A stretch of DNA of 64,000 bases from Duganella sp. CF402 (GCF_900109645.1 NZ_FOBG01000001.1:1860001-1924000); one strand, 5' to 3'; positions 17,008-25,966 are shown, counted from the first letter of the stretch. Numbers and translations are program-made. Notes: generated from the letters alone by a model not told the origin.

Positions 17008-18549
17008 TTACTCCACTGCCACCACGATCACGGCCTTGGCAGGCACTTTGACCGTCAGTTTGCCGTCGGCGCCGGCGGTGGCGCTGAACGCTGCAGGCTT
17101 GATCGCTTGCGGCGCGGCGAAGGTGTTGTGCGTATCCATCGCGGTGGAGGTCAGCACGCGGCCTTTCACAGCCTTCACGCTTTGGCCAGGAATATTCAGC
17201 GCGACATCCGAAGCCTTGTTCGGATTGGTGTTTACCAGCGCCACATACAGTTTGCCGTCGGTGCCGCGCGCGGCCGATGCGCTGATCTCAGGCACCTTCA
17301 CGTTGCCGACGCTGTAGTCCGGATTGTCCTTCAGCGACACCGGCAGCGAGGTCGCGTTCTGGAACGGCACATACATCTGGTACGCGTAGTAGGTCGGGGT
17401 CAGGATCATCTTGTCCTTGTCGGTGATGATCATCGCCTGCAGCACGTTGACCATCTGCGCGATATTGGTCATGCGCACGCGGTCCGCGTGAGCGTGGAAG
17501 ATGTTGAAGTTAAGCGCAGCGACAACCGCATCGCGCAGGGTGTTCTGCTGGAACAGGAAGCCAGGATTGGTGCCCTTTTCCACGTCGTACCAAGTGCCCC
17601 ACTCGTCCACGAACAGGCCCAGTTTCTTCTCCGGATCGTGCTTGTCCATTACGGCGGTGTTCTTCTGGATGTGGTCTTCCATGCGCAGCGTGTTGGACAT
17701 GGTGGAGATCCACTCGTTTTCCTGGAAGCCGGTCGAGGCGCCCTTCACTTCCCATTTACCGGTCGGCAGGGTGTAGTAGTGGAAGCTGATGCCGCTGGTC
17801 TGGTTCTTCAGCTGCTTGCTCAGCACATCGGTCCAGGTCACGTCATTGTCGTTGCCGCCGCTGGCGATGATCTGCGGGCGGTACTGCTTCGGTGCGCGCA
17901 GGAAGGTCTCGGCTTGCTTGTACAGGTCCGAGTAGTACTGCGGGCTCATATTGCCGCCGCAGCCCCACGCCTCGTTACCGACCGCGAAGTAGGCCACCTT
18001 GAACGGCTTGTCGCGGCCATTCTTGCGTCGCATATTGGCCAGCGTGGATTTGCTGTCGGAGGTCATGTACTCGACCCACTCCGACATTTCTTGCGAGCTG
18101 CCGGTGCCAAGGTTGCCGTTGACGTAGGCGTCCGCACCCAGCAGGTCGACCAGGTCAAAGAATTCATGCGTGCCGACAGCGTTGGATTCGTCCACGCCGC
18201 CCCAGTTGGTGTTGACCTTGACCGGTCGCTTCTCGCGCGGGCCTACGCCGTCGCGCCAGTGGTATTCGTCGGCAAAGCAGCCTCCCGGCCAGCGCACCAG
18301 CGGCACCTTGATGTCTTTCAGCGCGCCGACCACGTCGTTGCGCCAGCCCTTGGTGTTGGGGATCTTCGATTTAGGGCCGACCCAGATACCTTCGTAGATG
18401 CCGGTACCAAGGTGCTCGGCGAACTGGCCGTAAACGTCCTTGTTAATCACCGCGCCCGGCTTGGCCGCGTCGATGGTCAGTTCAACAGCGAATGCGCTGC
18501 CGGAAGCCAGCATGCACAGTGCGAGGACACCACGTTTGATTGGATTCAC
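17008..18549 (-). CDS. GH51 alpha-L-arabinofuranosidase, exported
   Basis: This 513-residue protein matches the usual GH51 length: a catalytic (beta/alpha)8 barrel followed by a C-terminal beta-sandwich. The acid/base is Glu193 in AVGNEAWGCGG and the nucleophile Glu316 in LFVDEWGTWYD, both in standard motifs. The enzyme removes terminal alpha-L-arabinofuranose from arabinan and arabinoxylan oligosaccharides with retention. Unlike many bacterial GH51 enzymes, it has a clear signal peptide (RGVLALCMLASGSAFA), so it acts outside the cytoplasm. It lies between GH97 (18-base gap) and the GH43 lipoprotein (4-base gap), within the catabolic operon. Confidence 0.94.
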   Translation of the reverse strand: MNPIKRGVLALCMLASGSAFAVELTIDAAKPGAVINKDVYGQFAEHLGTGIYEGIWVGPKSKIPNTKGWRNDVVGALKDIKVPLVRWPGGCFADEYHWRDGVGPREKRPVKVNTNWGGVDESNAVGTHEFFDLVDLLGADAYVNGNLGTGSSQEMSEWVEYMTSDSKSTLANMRRKNGRDKPFKVAYFAVGNEAWGCGGNMSPQYYSDLYKQAETFLRAPKQYRPQIIASGGNDNDVTWTDVLSKQLKNQTSGISFHYYTLPTGKWEVKGASTGFQENEWISTMSNTLRMEDHIQKNTAVMDKHDPEKKLGLFVDEWGTWYDVEKGTNPGFLFQQNTLRDAVVAALNFNIFHAHADRVRMTNIAQMVNVLQAMIITDKDKMILTPTYYAYQMYVPFQNATSLPVSLKDNPDYSVGNVKVPEISASAARGTDGKLYVALVNTNPNKASDVALNIPGQSVKAVKGRVLTSTAMDTHNTFAAPQAIKPAAFSATAGADGKLTVKVPAKAVIVVAVE

Positions 18550-18567
18550 TCTCAGTCTCCTTGGGTT

Positions 18568-20493
18568 TTATAGTTGGATGACGAAGCCGCCGTGCGGCTT
18601 GACGATTACTGCTACTTTTTTGCCGGCAGCGATGCTGCGCTGGCTGAAGCTGCGGGGCTGGTCGCCATCGGTGAAGATGACGCCCTGCTTTTTGCCGACG
18701 AAGGACAGGTCCAGCATCAGCGTTTTTCCCTGGTCGGTGCCGTTGATGCCTGCGATGTACCAGGTGTCACCGGCGCGGCGCGCGATGACAGCGTACTTGC
18801 CGGGATAGCCGTCCACCAGCCGGCTGTCGTCCCAGCTGCGCGGCAGGTTTTGCAGGAATTGCTTGACGTAGGCCGGCGCGGTGGCCATGCCTTCCGGCGT
18901 GTCGGCGAAGTGCTGGATGCCGGACAGGTAGAGCACCGAGGTGGCCAGTTCAAAGCCGTTGCTGCTGGCGCGCTTGATGTTGGGGATGTCGCCGAACACC
19001 ATCGGCGTGAAGTCCATCGGGTCGAACAGGTTGCGCGTGAACGGCAGCATGGCGGCGTGGCTTGGCATCAGGTCCTGGTCCTTCTGCTCGAAGGTGGTGA
19101 ATTCGAAACCGCGAATCGCTTCCATCGTCATCAGGTTAGGCCAGGTGCGCGCCCAGCCGCGCGGCAGCGTGGAGCCGTGGAAGTTGACCAGCAGGCCGGC
19201 ATCGGCGGCGTCGCGCAGGATGTCGTTGTAGTAGGCGATCATGGACTGGCCATCGCCGGCAAAGAAGTCGATCTTCAGGCCTTTGACGCCAAGCTCGCGC
19301 ACGCGCTTGAATTCCTTGACGCGCTGTTCGCGAGTCAGCAGTTGGCCTTTCGGCGAGTATTCGGTTTTGTTCCAGGCGCCGGACGAGTTGTACCAGAGGA
19401 TAAGGCCGACGTTTTTGGTGGCGGCGTAGTCGGCCAGCTCCTTGATTTTGTCGTAACCGATGTTGCGGTCCCAGTTCACGTCAATCAACGTGTAGTCCCA
19501 GTGCATGTCGGCGGCGTAGTCGATAAACTTTTTCTGGACGTCGTAGACGATGGAGTCGTCTTTCAGGATGGCCCAGCTCCACGAGGCGTGGCCGGGCTTG
19601 ACGCGCGCTGCATCGAAGGCGACGGCCGGTGCGGCCAGGTCGGTGCCGAGCGTGGAGTTGGTGACGGTGGCCAGCGGGCCCAGTACGATCACGCGCCACG
19701 GCGAGGTCAGTGTGCCCTCCACTTCGGCCATCAGGCCGCCGTTGGTGTACACCTCGGCCGGCATTGGGTTGTCGATGCTGTATTTACCGCCGGTGGAATC
19801 GGCGGCCAAGCGCGAAGCTTGCCAGGTCCCGTCCATATTGGCTTCGGAGATGGCGAGCCAGTTGGCGCCGGTCTTGAACAGGGCCGGGAATACCCAGCCT
19901 GCGTCGGTCGGCGCCTTGGTCCCGGCCGGGATCTCCATCTGGTAGTGTTCTTCGTAGGATGGATTGGTGTTGCTCCAGCCGGTTTGCGCGACCGCCATCG
20001 GCTGCAGCCAGGCTTTCGCACCGGTTGGCAGGGCGAAGCTGGTGTATTCCTGCACCAGTTTTTTCAGCGGCAGCGATGGCTCGGCGACGACGTAGCGGAA
20101 GGCGACACCGTCGTTCGATACGCGGAATACGATGTCGATTTTCTGCTGTTTGGCGTTTTGCAGCGAGTACGTTTGCTCGTTGGCGCGGTAGGTGATGTCT
20201 CGCTTTTTGCCGACTGCCATCTGGTAGCGGTCTTCCACCACGCGCGGGGCGCTTGCGGCCAGTAGCGTAAGGTCGTTGCGCAGATCGGCGCCGGCGAGTT
20301 GCAGGCCAAGGTCGGAGGCCAGCAGGACTGGCTTGCCGTCGCGGGCGATGGCGTATGTCAGCTTGCCGTCTTCCGCGCGAACGGTGACGGCGACATGTTT
20401 GTCCGGGCTGCGCAACGCTGTTGACTGCGCGGCGTGGGCGGGTGCGATAATTGCCGCAGCGCTCAGCGCGGCGGCTATGGTTGTCTTCACCAT
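18568..20493 (-). CDS. GH97 glycoside hydrolase, retaining type
   Basis: This 641-residue protein has a signal peptide (TTIAAALSAAAIIAPAHA), an N-terminal beta-super-sandwich (about 25-275), a catalytic barrel (about 280-560) and a short C-terminal sheet. The motif GLKIDFF places Asp409 where retaining GH97 alpha-galactosidases carry their nucleophile; inverting SusB-like enzymes lack this Asp. Retaining GH97 enzymes act on alpha-D-galactosides, and some act on beta-L-arabinopyranosides, which share the same ring stereochemistry. Placement inside an arabinose operon makes the latter attractive, but this is an inference. A 15-base inverted repeat, ACCAT-N5-ATGGT, lies at 20500-20514 just upstream. 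Confidence 0.88.
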   Translation of the reverse strand: MVKTTIAAALSAAAIIAPAHAAQSTALRSPDKHVAVTVRAEDGKLTYAIARDGKPVLLASDLGLQLAGADLRNDLTLLAASAPRVVEDRYQMAVGKKRDITYRANEQTYSLQNAKQQKIDIVFRVSNDGVAFRYVVAEPSLPLKKLVQEYTSFALPTGAKAWLQPMAVAQTGWSNTNPSYEEHYQMEIPAGTKAPTDAGWVFPALFKTGANWLAISEANMDGTWQASRLAADSTGGKYSIDNPMPAEVYTNGGLMAEVEGTLTSPWRVIVLGPLATVTNSTLGTDLAAPAVAFDAARVKPGHASWSWAILKDDSIVYDVQKKFIDYAADMHWDYTLIDVNWDRNIGYDKIKELADYAATKNVGLILWYNSSGAWNKTEYSPKGQLLTREQRVKEFKRVRELGVKGLKIDFFAGDGQSMIAYYNDILRDAADAGLLVNFHGSTLPRGWARTWPNLMTMEAIRGFEFTTFEQKDQDLMPSHAAMLPFTRNLFDPMDFTPMVFGDIPNIKRASSNGFELATSVLYLSGIQHFADTPEGMATAPAYVKQFLQNLPRSWDDSRLVDGYPGKYAVIARRAGDTWYIAGINGTDQGKTLMLDLSFVGKKQGVIFTDGDQPRSFSQRSIAAGKKVAVIVKPHGGFVIQL

Positions 20494-20577
20494 GTTCCTA
20501 CCATTTTCTATGGTTGCTATACCCCGCCGCGTCGATGCGCGGTGTCTCCGGGGGCGAACGGTGCTACTGCAGGCGGC

Positions 20578-21345
20578 TTACACCCAGCCTGCGTCGACGA
20601 TGAATTCCTGAGCGGTACACATGGCGCCATCATCGGCAGCCAGGAACAGCACCATCGATGCCACGTGCTGCGGCATCAGTTTGTTTTGCAGGCACTGGTT
20701 ACGCTTGATATCCTGCTCGCCGGCGTCGTCCAGCCACAGGTCGATCTGGCGCTGGGTCATCACCCAGCCCGGCGTGACGGTGTTGACGCGGATGCCGTGG
20801 GCGCCGTACTCGCGCGCCAGGCCACGGGTCAGGCCGTGCACTGCGGCCTTGGTGGTGGCGTAGGCCGGGTAGCCGGCGTTCTTCACGTGCCACGAGATCG
20901 AGCCGACGTTGATGATGGAGCCAGCTCCCTTCTTCTTCATGCCTTCCAGGACCGCCTGGCAAGTGAAGAACATCGGGCGCTGGTTGATGGCGATGCACTT
21001 GTCCCAGAATTCCTGCGTGACTTCGGCGGTGTCGTGGCGCTGGTCGTTGGCGGCGTTGTTGACGAGGATGTCGAAGTCGCCGATCAGGCCAGCCATTTCG
21101 GTCATGGTGGCTTGCAGTGCCGGGATGTCGGTGATGTCGCACTGGCGGAACAACGGCTCGGGATAGCCGGCTTCCTTCACACGGCGAATCAGCGCGAGGC
21201 TGGCGTCGCGCGCGATGTCGACGAAGGCCACTTGCGCGCCCTGCTCCGCAAAGGAAATCACCATCGCTTCACCGATGCCGGTGCCGCCGCCAGTAATGAA
21301 TACGCGCTTGCCGCGCAGGCTGCCAAACTTGGCCAGTTGGGTCAT
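20578..21345 (-). CDS. SDR-family dehydrogenase, probable L-arabinose 1-dehydrogenase
   Basis: This is a classical 255-residue short-chain dehydrogenase. The nucleotide loop is TGGGTGIG (residues 18-25), NNAA follows at 97-100, and the catalytic residues are Ser149, Tyr162 and Lys166 (YATTK). The C-terminus has the standard ending FIVDAGWV. The ATG at 21345 follows AGGAGACTGT; an upstream extension would read through a REP repeat and is rejected. It sits with the three later enzymes of oxidative arabinose breakdown, so oxidation of L-arabinose to L-arabinonolactone is the likely job. Galactose or another aldose could also be used. Confidence 0.85.
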   Translation of the reverse strand: MTQLAKFGSLRGKRVFITGGGTGIGEAMVISFAEQGAQVAFVDIARDASLALIRRVKEAGYPEPLFRQCDITDIPALQATMTEMAGLIGDFDILVNNAANDQRHDTAEVTQEFWDKCIAINQRPMFFTCQAVLEGMKKKGAGSIINVGSISWHVKNAGYPAYATTKAAVHGLTRGLAREYGAHGIRVNTVTPGWVMTQRQIDLWLDDAGEQDIKRNQCLQNKLMPQHVASMVLFLAADDGAMCTAQEFIVDAGWV

Positions 21346-21362
21346 ACAGTCTCCTGTTATCC

Positions 21363-21433
21363 GTCGCACCGGCGAAGGCCGGTGCCCAATTAATGCTTGC
21401 GCAGCATTGGATTCCGGCCTTCGCCGGAATGAC
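21363..21433. repeat. Paired REP-like palindromes
   Basis: Two GC-rich palindromes face each other: CACCGGCGAAGGCCGGTG near 21367-21384 and ATTCCGGCCTTCGCCGGAAT at 21411-21430, joined by a short AT-richer spacer that is itself partly palindromic (TGCTTGCGCAGCA). Another pair of the same family lies at 24017-24086. Such bacterial interspersed elements often sit between genes of an operon and can stabilise or attenuate transcripts. Confidence 0.85.
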
Positions 21434-21443
21434 GACGGGTCTT

Positions 21444-23012
21444 TTAGTTGCGGGTCAATTCGCCTTCGCGGCGCAGCCATTTGGCGCTGCCGTTGTCACG
21501 CAGGACTTCCGGCAGCAAGGCTTGCGACAGGTTCTGGTAGCACACCGGACGCAAGAAGCGCGAGATCGCGCCAGTGCCGACCGAGGTACTGCGGCCATCC
21601 GATGTCGAAGGGAACGGGCCACCGTGCACCATCGAGCTGCAGACTTCCACGCCAGTCGGATAGCCGTTGGCCAGAATACGGCCAACCTTGCGTTCCAATA
21701 CCGGCAGCAGCGCTTGCGCAGCTTCCAGATCACCTTCGTCCATCATCAGCGTGGCGGTCAGCTGGCCTTCCAGCTTATCCGCGACGGCGCGCAGCTCGGC
21801 CACGTCCTTGCAAGCCACCACCAGCGATGCTGGGCCAAAGATTTCCTCTTGCAGCGCATGCTGCGACAGGAAGGCCGACGCCGACGACACGAACAGCGCC
21901 GGAGCGCCCTTGCCTTCGGCTTGCGGCGCCAGGGCGAGCGTGGTCACATCCGCATGCTCCGCCAGCTGGCTCACACCGCGCGCGAAGTTCCCGGCAATAC
22001 CCGGCGACAGCATAGAGCAAGCCGCGCCGCCCACCAGCGCCTGCGAAGCCGCAGCGTTGAAGCGGTCCAGCTCAGGGCCGGCGATCGCCAGCACCAGGCC
22101 AGGATTGGTGCACATCTGCCCCACGCCCAGCGTCAGCGAACCGGCGAAACCGGCGGCGATGTCTTCGGCGCGGTTCTTCAGCGCCTGCGGCAGCAGGAAC
22201 ACCGGATTGATCGAACTCATTTCGGCATACACCGGAATCGGCACCGGACGCGCAGCCGCAGCGGCCATCAACGCCAGGCCGCCGCCACGCGAGCCGGTAA
22301 AGCCGACCGCCTTGATGGCTGGATGGCGCACCAGTGCTATGCCCAATTCATTGCCCACGCCGGTCAGCAGCGAGAACACGCCGGCCGGCAGGCCGCAGAT
22401 CTCAACCGCTTTCACGACCGCGCGGCCGACCAGCTCCGAGGTGCCCGGATGCGCAAAGTGCGCCTTCAGCACCACCGGGCAACCGGCGGCCAGCGCCGAC
22501 GCGGTGTCGCCGCCTGCTACAGAAAAAGCCAACGGGAAGTTACTGGCAGCGAAAACGGCCACCGGGCCAAGGCCGATCATGCGCATGCGCAGGTCCGGAC
22601 GCGGCGGCGTCCGATCCGGCAGGGCTTTGTCAAAACGCACGTCGTGCCACGATCCTTCGCGCAGCAAGTTGGCAAACAGTTTGAGCTGGCCGACAGTGCG
22701 GGCGCGCTCGCCTTCCACGCGCGGGCGCGGCAGGCTGGTTTCGGCCATCACACGTTCAACCAGCACATCGCCCAGTTCCATGATCTGGTCGGCGATGGTG
22801 TCGAGGAAGGCGGCACGCTTCTCGTCGCTCAGCGAGCGGAAGGTGTCGAAGGCTTCGTCGGCCAGGCGGCAAGCCTGATCGATTTGCGCCGCGTCCACGG
22901 TGCGGAATTCAGGCTCGATCACCTGCTGCGTAGCCGGGTTGTAGGCGCGGACGCCCGCGCCGGTGCCTTTGACGGATTGGCCGCCGATCAGCGCATCGCC
23001 GGTGATGATCAT
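21444..23012 (-). CDS. Aldehyde dehydrogenase, probable 2,5-dioxovalerate dehydrogenase
   Basis: This 522-residue NAD(P)-dependent aldehyde dehydrogenase has catalytic Cys301 in GQMCTNPG and general base Glu264 in AEMSSINP. The cofactor-loop region is GFTGSRGGG. Length and motifs fit the alpha-ketoglutaric-semialdehyde dehydrogenase group, which makes 2-oxoglutarate and so feeds the TCA cycle. Its start overlaps the AraD1 stop by four bases (ATGA), implying co-translation with the enzyme that produces its substrate. This is the final step of the oxidative arabinose route. Confidence 0.9.
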   Translation of the reverse strand: MIITGDALIGGQSVKGTGAGVRAYNPATQQVIEPEFRTVDAAQIDQACRLADEAFDTFRSLSDEKRAAFLDTIADQIMELGDVLVERVMAETSLPRPRVEGERARTVGQLKLFANLLREGSWHDVRFDKALPDRTPPRPDLRMRMIGLGPVAVFAASNFPLAFSVAGGDTASALAAGCPVVLKAHFAHPGTSELVGRAVVKAVEICGLPAGVFSLLTGVGNELGIALVRHPAIKAVGFTGSRGGGLALMAAAAARPVPIPVYAEMSSINPVFLLPQALKNRAEDIAAGFAGSLTLGVGQMCTNPGLVLAIAGPELDRFNAAASQALVGGAACSMLSPGIAGNFARGVSQLAEHADVTTLALAPQAEGKGAPALFVSSASAFLSQHALQEEIFGPASLVVACKDVAELRAVADKLEGQLTATLMMDEGDLEAAQALLPVLERKVGRILANGYPTGVEVCSSMVHGGPFPSTSDGRSTSVGTGAISRFLRPVCYQNLSQALLPEVLRDNGSAKWLRREGELTRN

Positions 23013-24001
23013 AATGCCTTCACCTTGGCCACTTCGGTTTTGTAGACGGCCAGCTTGTTGCGCAGGGCCGGGCCGAATTGCGGCGAATGGATCTCGAAGG
23101 TTTCACCCGGCTGCACCGAGATGTTGTCCGCCACACTCAGGGTCGCGGTGCCGAAGAAGTGCACATGCACGTCGCCCGGACGCTTGAACAGCGAGTACTT
23201 GAAGTGGTGGTGTTCCAGGTTGGCGATGGTGTGCGACATATTCTGTTCGCCGCTGAAGAATGGCTTCTCCCAGCGTACCTTGCCTTCCTTGTCGAGAATG
23301 CGCGAGATGCCTTCGATGCTGGCCGGCGCTTCGCCCACCAGCAGCGCAGGACCGAGACCGCATACGCGCAGCTTGGAGTGCGCGAGGTACAGGTAGTTCT
23401 GGCGTTCGGTCACGTGGTCCGAGAATTCGTTACCGATGGCGAAGCCGACGCGGTAAGGCTGGCCGTCGTCACCGATGACGTACAGGCCTGCCACTTCAGG
23501 CTCTTCGCCGCCGTCCAGCGCGAAGTCCGGCATGTTCAGGTCCTGGCCGCTGGCGGCGACGATCGAGCCGTCGCCTTTGTAGAACCATTCCGGCTGCACG
23601 CCTGCGGCGCCGGCGGCTGGCTTGCCGCCTTCCACGCCCATGCGGAACATCTTCATCGAATCGCTCAGCGATTCAACATCGCCGCCGATTTTCTTGTGCA
23701 TGGCGTCGCGGGTGTCGGCGGAGCCCAGATGGGTCAGGCCGGTGCCGGTGACGTAAGTGTGGGCGTCGTCCGAGTGATCCAGCGGCGACAGCAGGCGGCC
23801 GGCTGCGGCCACTGCGTCGAACGAGGTGGTTTGCGCGCCGATGGCTTTTTCAGCCAGCGTGGCCAGCGATACCGATTTGCGGATCGCATCCTGCGCCAAT
23901 GCGTAGGTGGTGCTGTAGCCGTCGATGATGCGGATGATTTCTTGTTCCAGCACGCCGATTTTACGCGCGCCTTGTTCGTTTTTAAATTGAACCAATAACA
24001 T
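23009..24001 (-). CDS. AraD1/GguC-like FAH-superfamily protein, probable 2-keto-3-deoxy-L-arabonate dehydratase
   Basis: This 330-residue protein belongs to the fumarylacetoacetate-hydrolase-related AraD1 (GguC) family. Visible features include VTGTGLTHLGSADTRDAMH, a metal-binding-type region DDGQPYRVGFAIGNEFSDH, and HVHFFGTATLSVAD near the C-terminus. Members are associated with arabinose loci and are proposed to dehydrate 2-keto-3-deoxy-L-arabonate to 2-oxoglutarate semialdehyde, replacing the DHDPS-like dehydratase used elsewhere. The ATG at 24001 has GGAG six bases upstream; the longer frame runs into a REP repeat. It is coupled to the downstream aldehyde dehydrogenase by an ATGA overlap. 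Confidence 0.88.
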   Translation of the reverse strand: MLLVQFKNEQGARKIGVLEQEIIRIIDGYSTTYALAQDAIRKSVSLATLAEKAIGAQTTSFDAVAAAGRLLSPLDHSDDAHTYVTGTGLTHLGSADTRDAMHKKIGGDVESLSDSMKMFRMGVEGGKPAAGAAGVQPEWFYKGDGSIVAASGQDLNMPDFALDGGEEPEVAGLYVIGDDGQPYRVGFAIGNEFSDHVTERQNYLYLAHSKLRVCGLGPALLVGEAPASIEGISRILDKEGKVRWEKPFFSGEQNMSHTIANLEHHHFKYSLFKRPGDVHVHFFGTATLSVADNISVQPGETFEIHSPQFGPALRNKLAVYKTEVAKVKAL

Positions 24002-24016
24002 ATGAATCTCCTTGCC

Positions 24017-24086
24017 GTCGCCCCGGCGAAGGCCGGGGTCCATGCTGAGCATGCGTTCTATGGGTCCCGGCCTGCGCCGGGACGAC
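24017..24086. repeat. Paired REP-like palindromes
   Basis: Palindromes CCCCGGCGAAGGCCGGGG (about 24021-24038) and GTCCCGGCCTGCGCCGGGAC (about 24064-24083) flank a spacer containing ATGCTGAGCAT. This is the same family as the pair at 21363-21433. It lies between the L-arabonate dehydratase stop and the AraD1 ribosome site, inside the operon. Confidence 0.85.
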
Positions 24087-24092
24087 GTGGGT

Positions 24093-25835
24093 TTAGTGCG
24101 AGTGACGTGGAACGGCCGAACCGCGATTACCGACCAGGAAGTCGAAGTCGCAGCCTTCGTCCGCTTGCAGCACGTGCTCGATGTACAGCTGCTGGTAGCC
24201 GGTCTTCGGACCTGGCGCGCTGCCTGCCACGCGGGCGGCCTGGCGTGCGGCGATTTCTTCGTCCGACACTTCCAGATTCAACTGACCGCCTGCGCAATCG
24301 AGCGTGATGTAGTCGCCATCCTTGACGATGCCCAGCGGACCGCCGGCCATCGCTTCCGGCGCCACGTGCAGCACCACCGTGCCATACGCCGTACCGCTCA
24401 TGCGCGCATCCGAAATACGCACCATGTCTTTCACGCCCGCTGCCAGCAACTTGGGCGGCAGGCCCATATTGCCTACTTCCGCCATGCCCGGATAACCTTT
24501 CGGGCCGCAGTTCTTCATCACCAGGATGGAGTCTTTATCGACGTCCAGGTTCGGATCCATGATGCGCGACTTGTAGTGTTCGAAGTCTTCAAACACCACG
24601 GCCTTGCCGCGATGCTGCATCAGTTCCGGCGTTGCGGCCGATGGCTTCAGCACCGCGCCGCGCGGCGCCAGGTTGCCGCGCAAGATGCAGATGCCGCCGT
24701 CCTTGCGGATCGGGTTGTCCAGCGTGCGGATCACTTCTTCGTCGTAGATCGGCGCATCCACGCAGTTTTCCCAGATGGTCTTGCCGTTGACGGTCAGCGC
24801 GTTCGGGTGCGGCAGGATGTTACCGTCGCCCATGCGGCGGATTACGCCCGGCAGGCCGCCGGCGTAGTAGAACTCTTCCATCAGGAAGCGGCCCGATGGC
24901 AGCAGGTCGACGATGGTCGGGGTGCCGCGGCCGACACGGGTCCAGTCTTCCAGTTCCAGATCCACGCCGATACGGCCGGCGATGGCTTTCAGGTGGATCA
25001 CGGCGTTGGTCGAACCGCCGATGGCGGCGTTGACGCGGATCGCGTTTTCAAAATTCTCTTTGGTCAGGATCTTCGACAGCTTCAGGTCCTGCTTCACCAT
25101 CTCGACGATGCGGATGCCCGACATGTGGGCCAGCACGTAGCGGCGCGCGTCGACAGCTGGGATGGCGGCATTGTGCGGCAGCGAGGTGCCCAGCGACTCG
25201 GCCATGCAGGCCATCGTCGAGGCAGTGCCCATCGTGTTGCAGGTGCCGGCGGAACGCGAGTGGCCCGCTTCGGCGCCAATGAACTCGTGCATCGAGATTT
25301 CACCGGCTTTGACTTGTTCGTGCAGCTGCCAGACGGCGGTGCCGGAACCGATATTTTTGCCGTTCAGTTTACCGTTCAGCATCGGGCCGCCGGTAACAAC
25401 GATGGTCGGAATGTCGACCGAGGCAGCGCCCATCAGCAGCGCCGGAGTGGTCTTGTCGCAGCCGACCAGCAGCACCACGCCGTCCATCGGATTGCCGCGG
25501 ATCGATTCTTCCACGTCCATCGAGGCGAGGTTACGGGTCAACATGGCGGTCGGACGCAGGTTCGATTCGCCGTTGGAGAATACTGGGAATTCAACCGGGA
25601 AGCCGCCGGCTTCGTAGATGCCGCGCTTGACGTGTTCCGCCAGTTTGCGGAAGTGGGCGTTGCATGGGGTCAGTTCGGACCAGGTATTGCAGATGCCGAT
25701 AATCGGCTTGCCTTCGAATTCGTGATCAGGGATGCCCTGATTCTTCATCCAGCTCCGGTACATGAAGCCGTTTTTGTCTTGGGTACCAAACCACTCGGCG
25801 GAGCGCAGCTTCACCTTTTTGTCATTCTCAGACAT
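24093..25835 (-). CDS. IlvD/EDD-family dehydratase, probable L-arabonate dehydratase
   Basis: This 580-residue protein belongs to the IlvD/Edd sugar-acid dehydratases. The three Fe-S ligands are visible as Cys58 (NTWSELTPCNAHF), Cys128 (LVGCDKTTPALL) and Cys201 (GTCNTMGTAST), at almost the same positions as in characterised L-arabonate dehydratase. It converts L-arabonate to 2-keto-3-deoxy-L-arabonate in the cytoplasm. The ATG at 25835 follows GAGGAGAAATGC; the 18-codon upward extension lacks support. It is first in the catabolic operon, behind promoter P2 and the strongest copy of the palindromic site. Confidence 0.93.
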   Translation of the reverse strand: MSENDKKVKLRSAEWFGTQDKNGFMYRSWMKNQGIPDHEFEGKPIIGICNTWSELTPCNAHFRKLAEHVKRGIYEAGGFPVEFPVFSNGESNLRPTAMLTRNLASMDVEESIRGNPMDGVVLLVGCDKTTPALLMGAASVDIPTIVVTGGPMLNGKLNGKNIGSGTAVWQLHEQVKAGEISMHEFIGAEAGHSRSAGTCNTMGTASTMACMAESLGTSLPHNAAIPAVDARRYVLAHMSGIRIVEMVKQDLKLSKILTKENFENAIRVNAAIGGSTNAVIHLKAIAGRIGVDLELEDWTRVGRGTPTIVDLLPSGRFLMEEFYYAGGLPGVIRRMGDGNILPHPNALTVNGKTIWENCVDAPIYDEEVIRTLDNPIRKDGGICILRGNLAPRGAVLKPSAATPELMQHRGKAVVFEDFEHYKSRIMDPNLDVDKDSILVMKNCGPKGYPGMAEVGNMGLPPKLLAAGVKDMVRISDARMSGTAYGTVVLHVAPEAMAGGPLGIVKDGDYITLDCAGGQLNLEVSDEEIAARQAARVAGSAPGPKTGYQQLYIEHVLQADEGCDFDFLVGNRGSAVPRHSH

Positions 25836-25898
25836 GCATTTCTCCTCAGTATTTTCCTGTGCAGGGACGTGAATGTCATGTCCCCGCATCGATAAGGC

Positions 25899-25928
25899 AT
25901 ACTAAGGCGGACTGAGATAACTTTCCAA
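25899..25928 (-). promoter_or_regulatory. Candidate promoter of the arabinose catabolic operon (P2)
   Basis: Minus strand TTGGAA (25923-25928), 18-base spacer, TAGTAT (25899-25904). The -35 box lies exactly 20 bases after the palindrome core at 25949-25964. The leader before the dehydratase ATG would be about 57 bases. Confidence 0.65.
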
Positions 25929-25945
25929 TAAATTGTTTATCGATA

Positions 25946-25964
25946 TCGATATCGAAATCGATAT
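25946..25964 (-). promoter_or_regulatory. Regulator-binding palindrome upstream of the L-arabonate dehydratase operon
   Basis: Minus strand ATATCGATTTCGATATCGA. The 16-base core (25949-25964) is a perfect palindrome, ATATCGA-N2-TCGATAT. A further GATATCGAT half-site overlaps it on the promoter side (about 25939-25950), so more than one dimer may bind. It lies in the 131-base gap between the mutarotase stop and the dehydratase start. Confidence 0.7.
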
Positions 25965-25966
25965 AC

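Noticed and set aside
18574-20265. Open frame antisense to GH97
   Set aside because: It is the mirror of a well-supported glycosidase, with no start context or domain.
20500-20514. ACCAT-N5-ATGGT inverted repeat upstream of GH97 as an operator
   Set aside because: Short, found once, with no promoter boxes near it and unlike the three locus palindromes; chance is a fair explanation.
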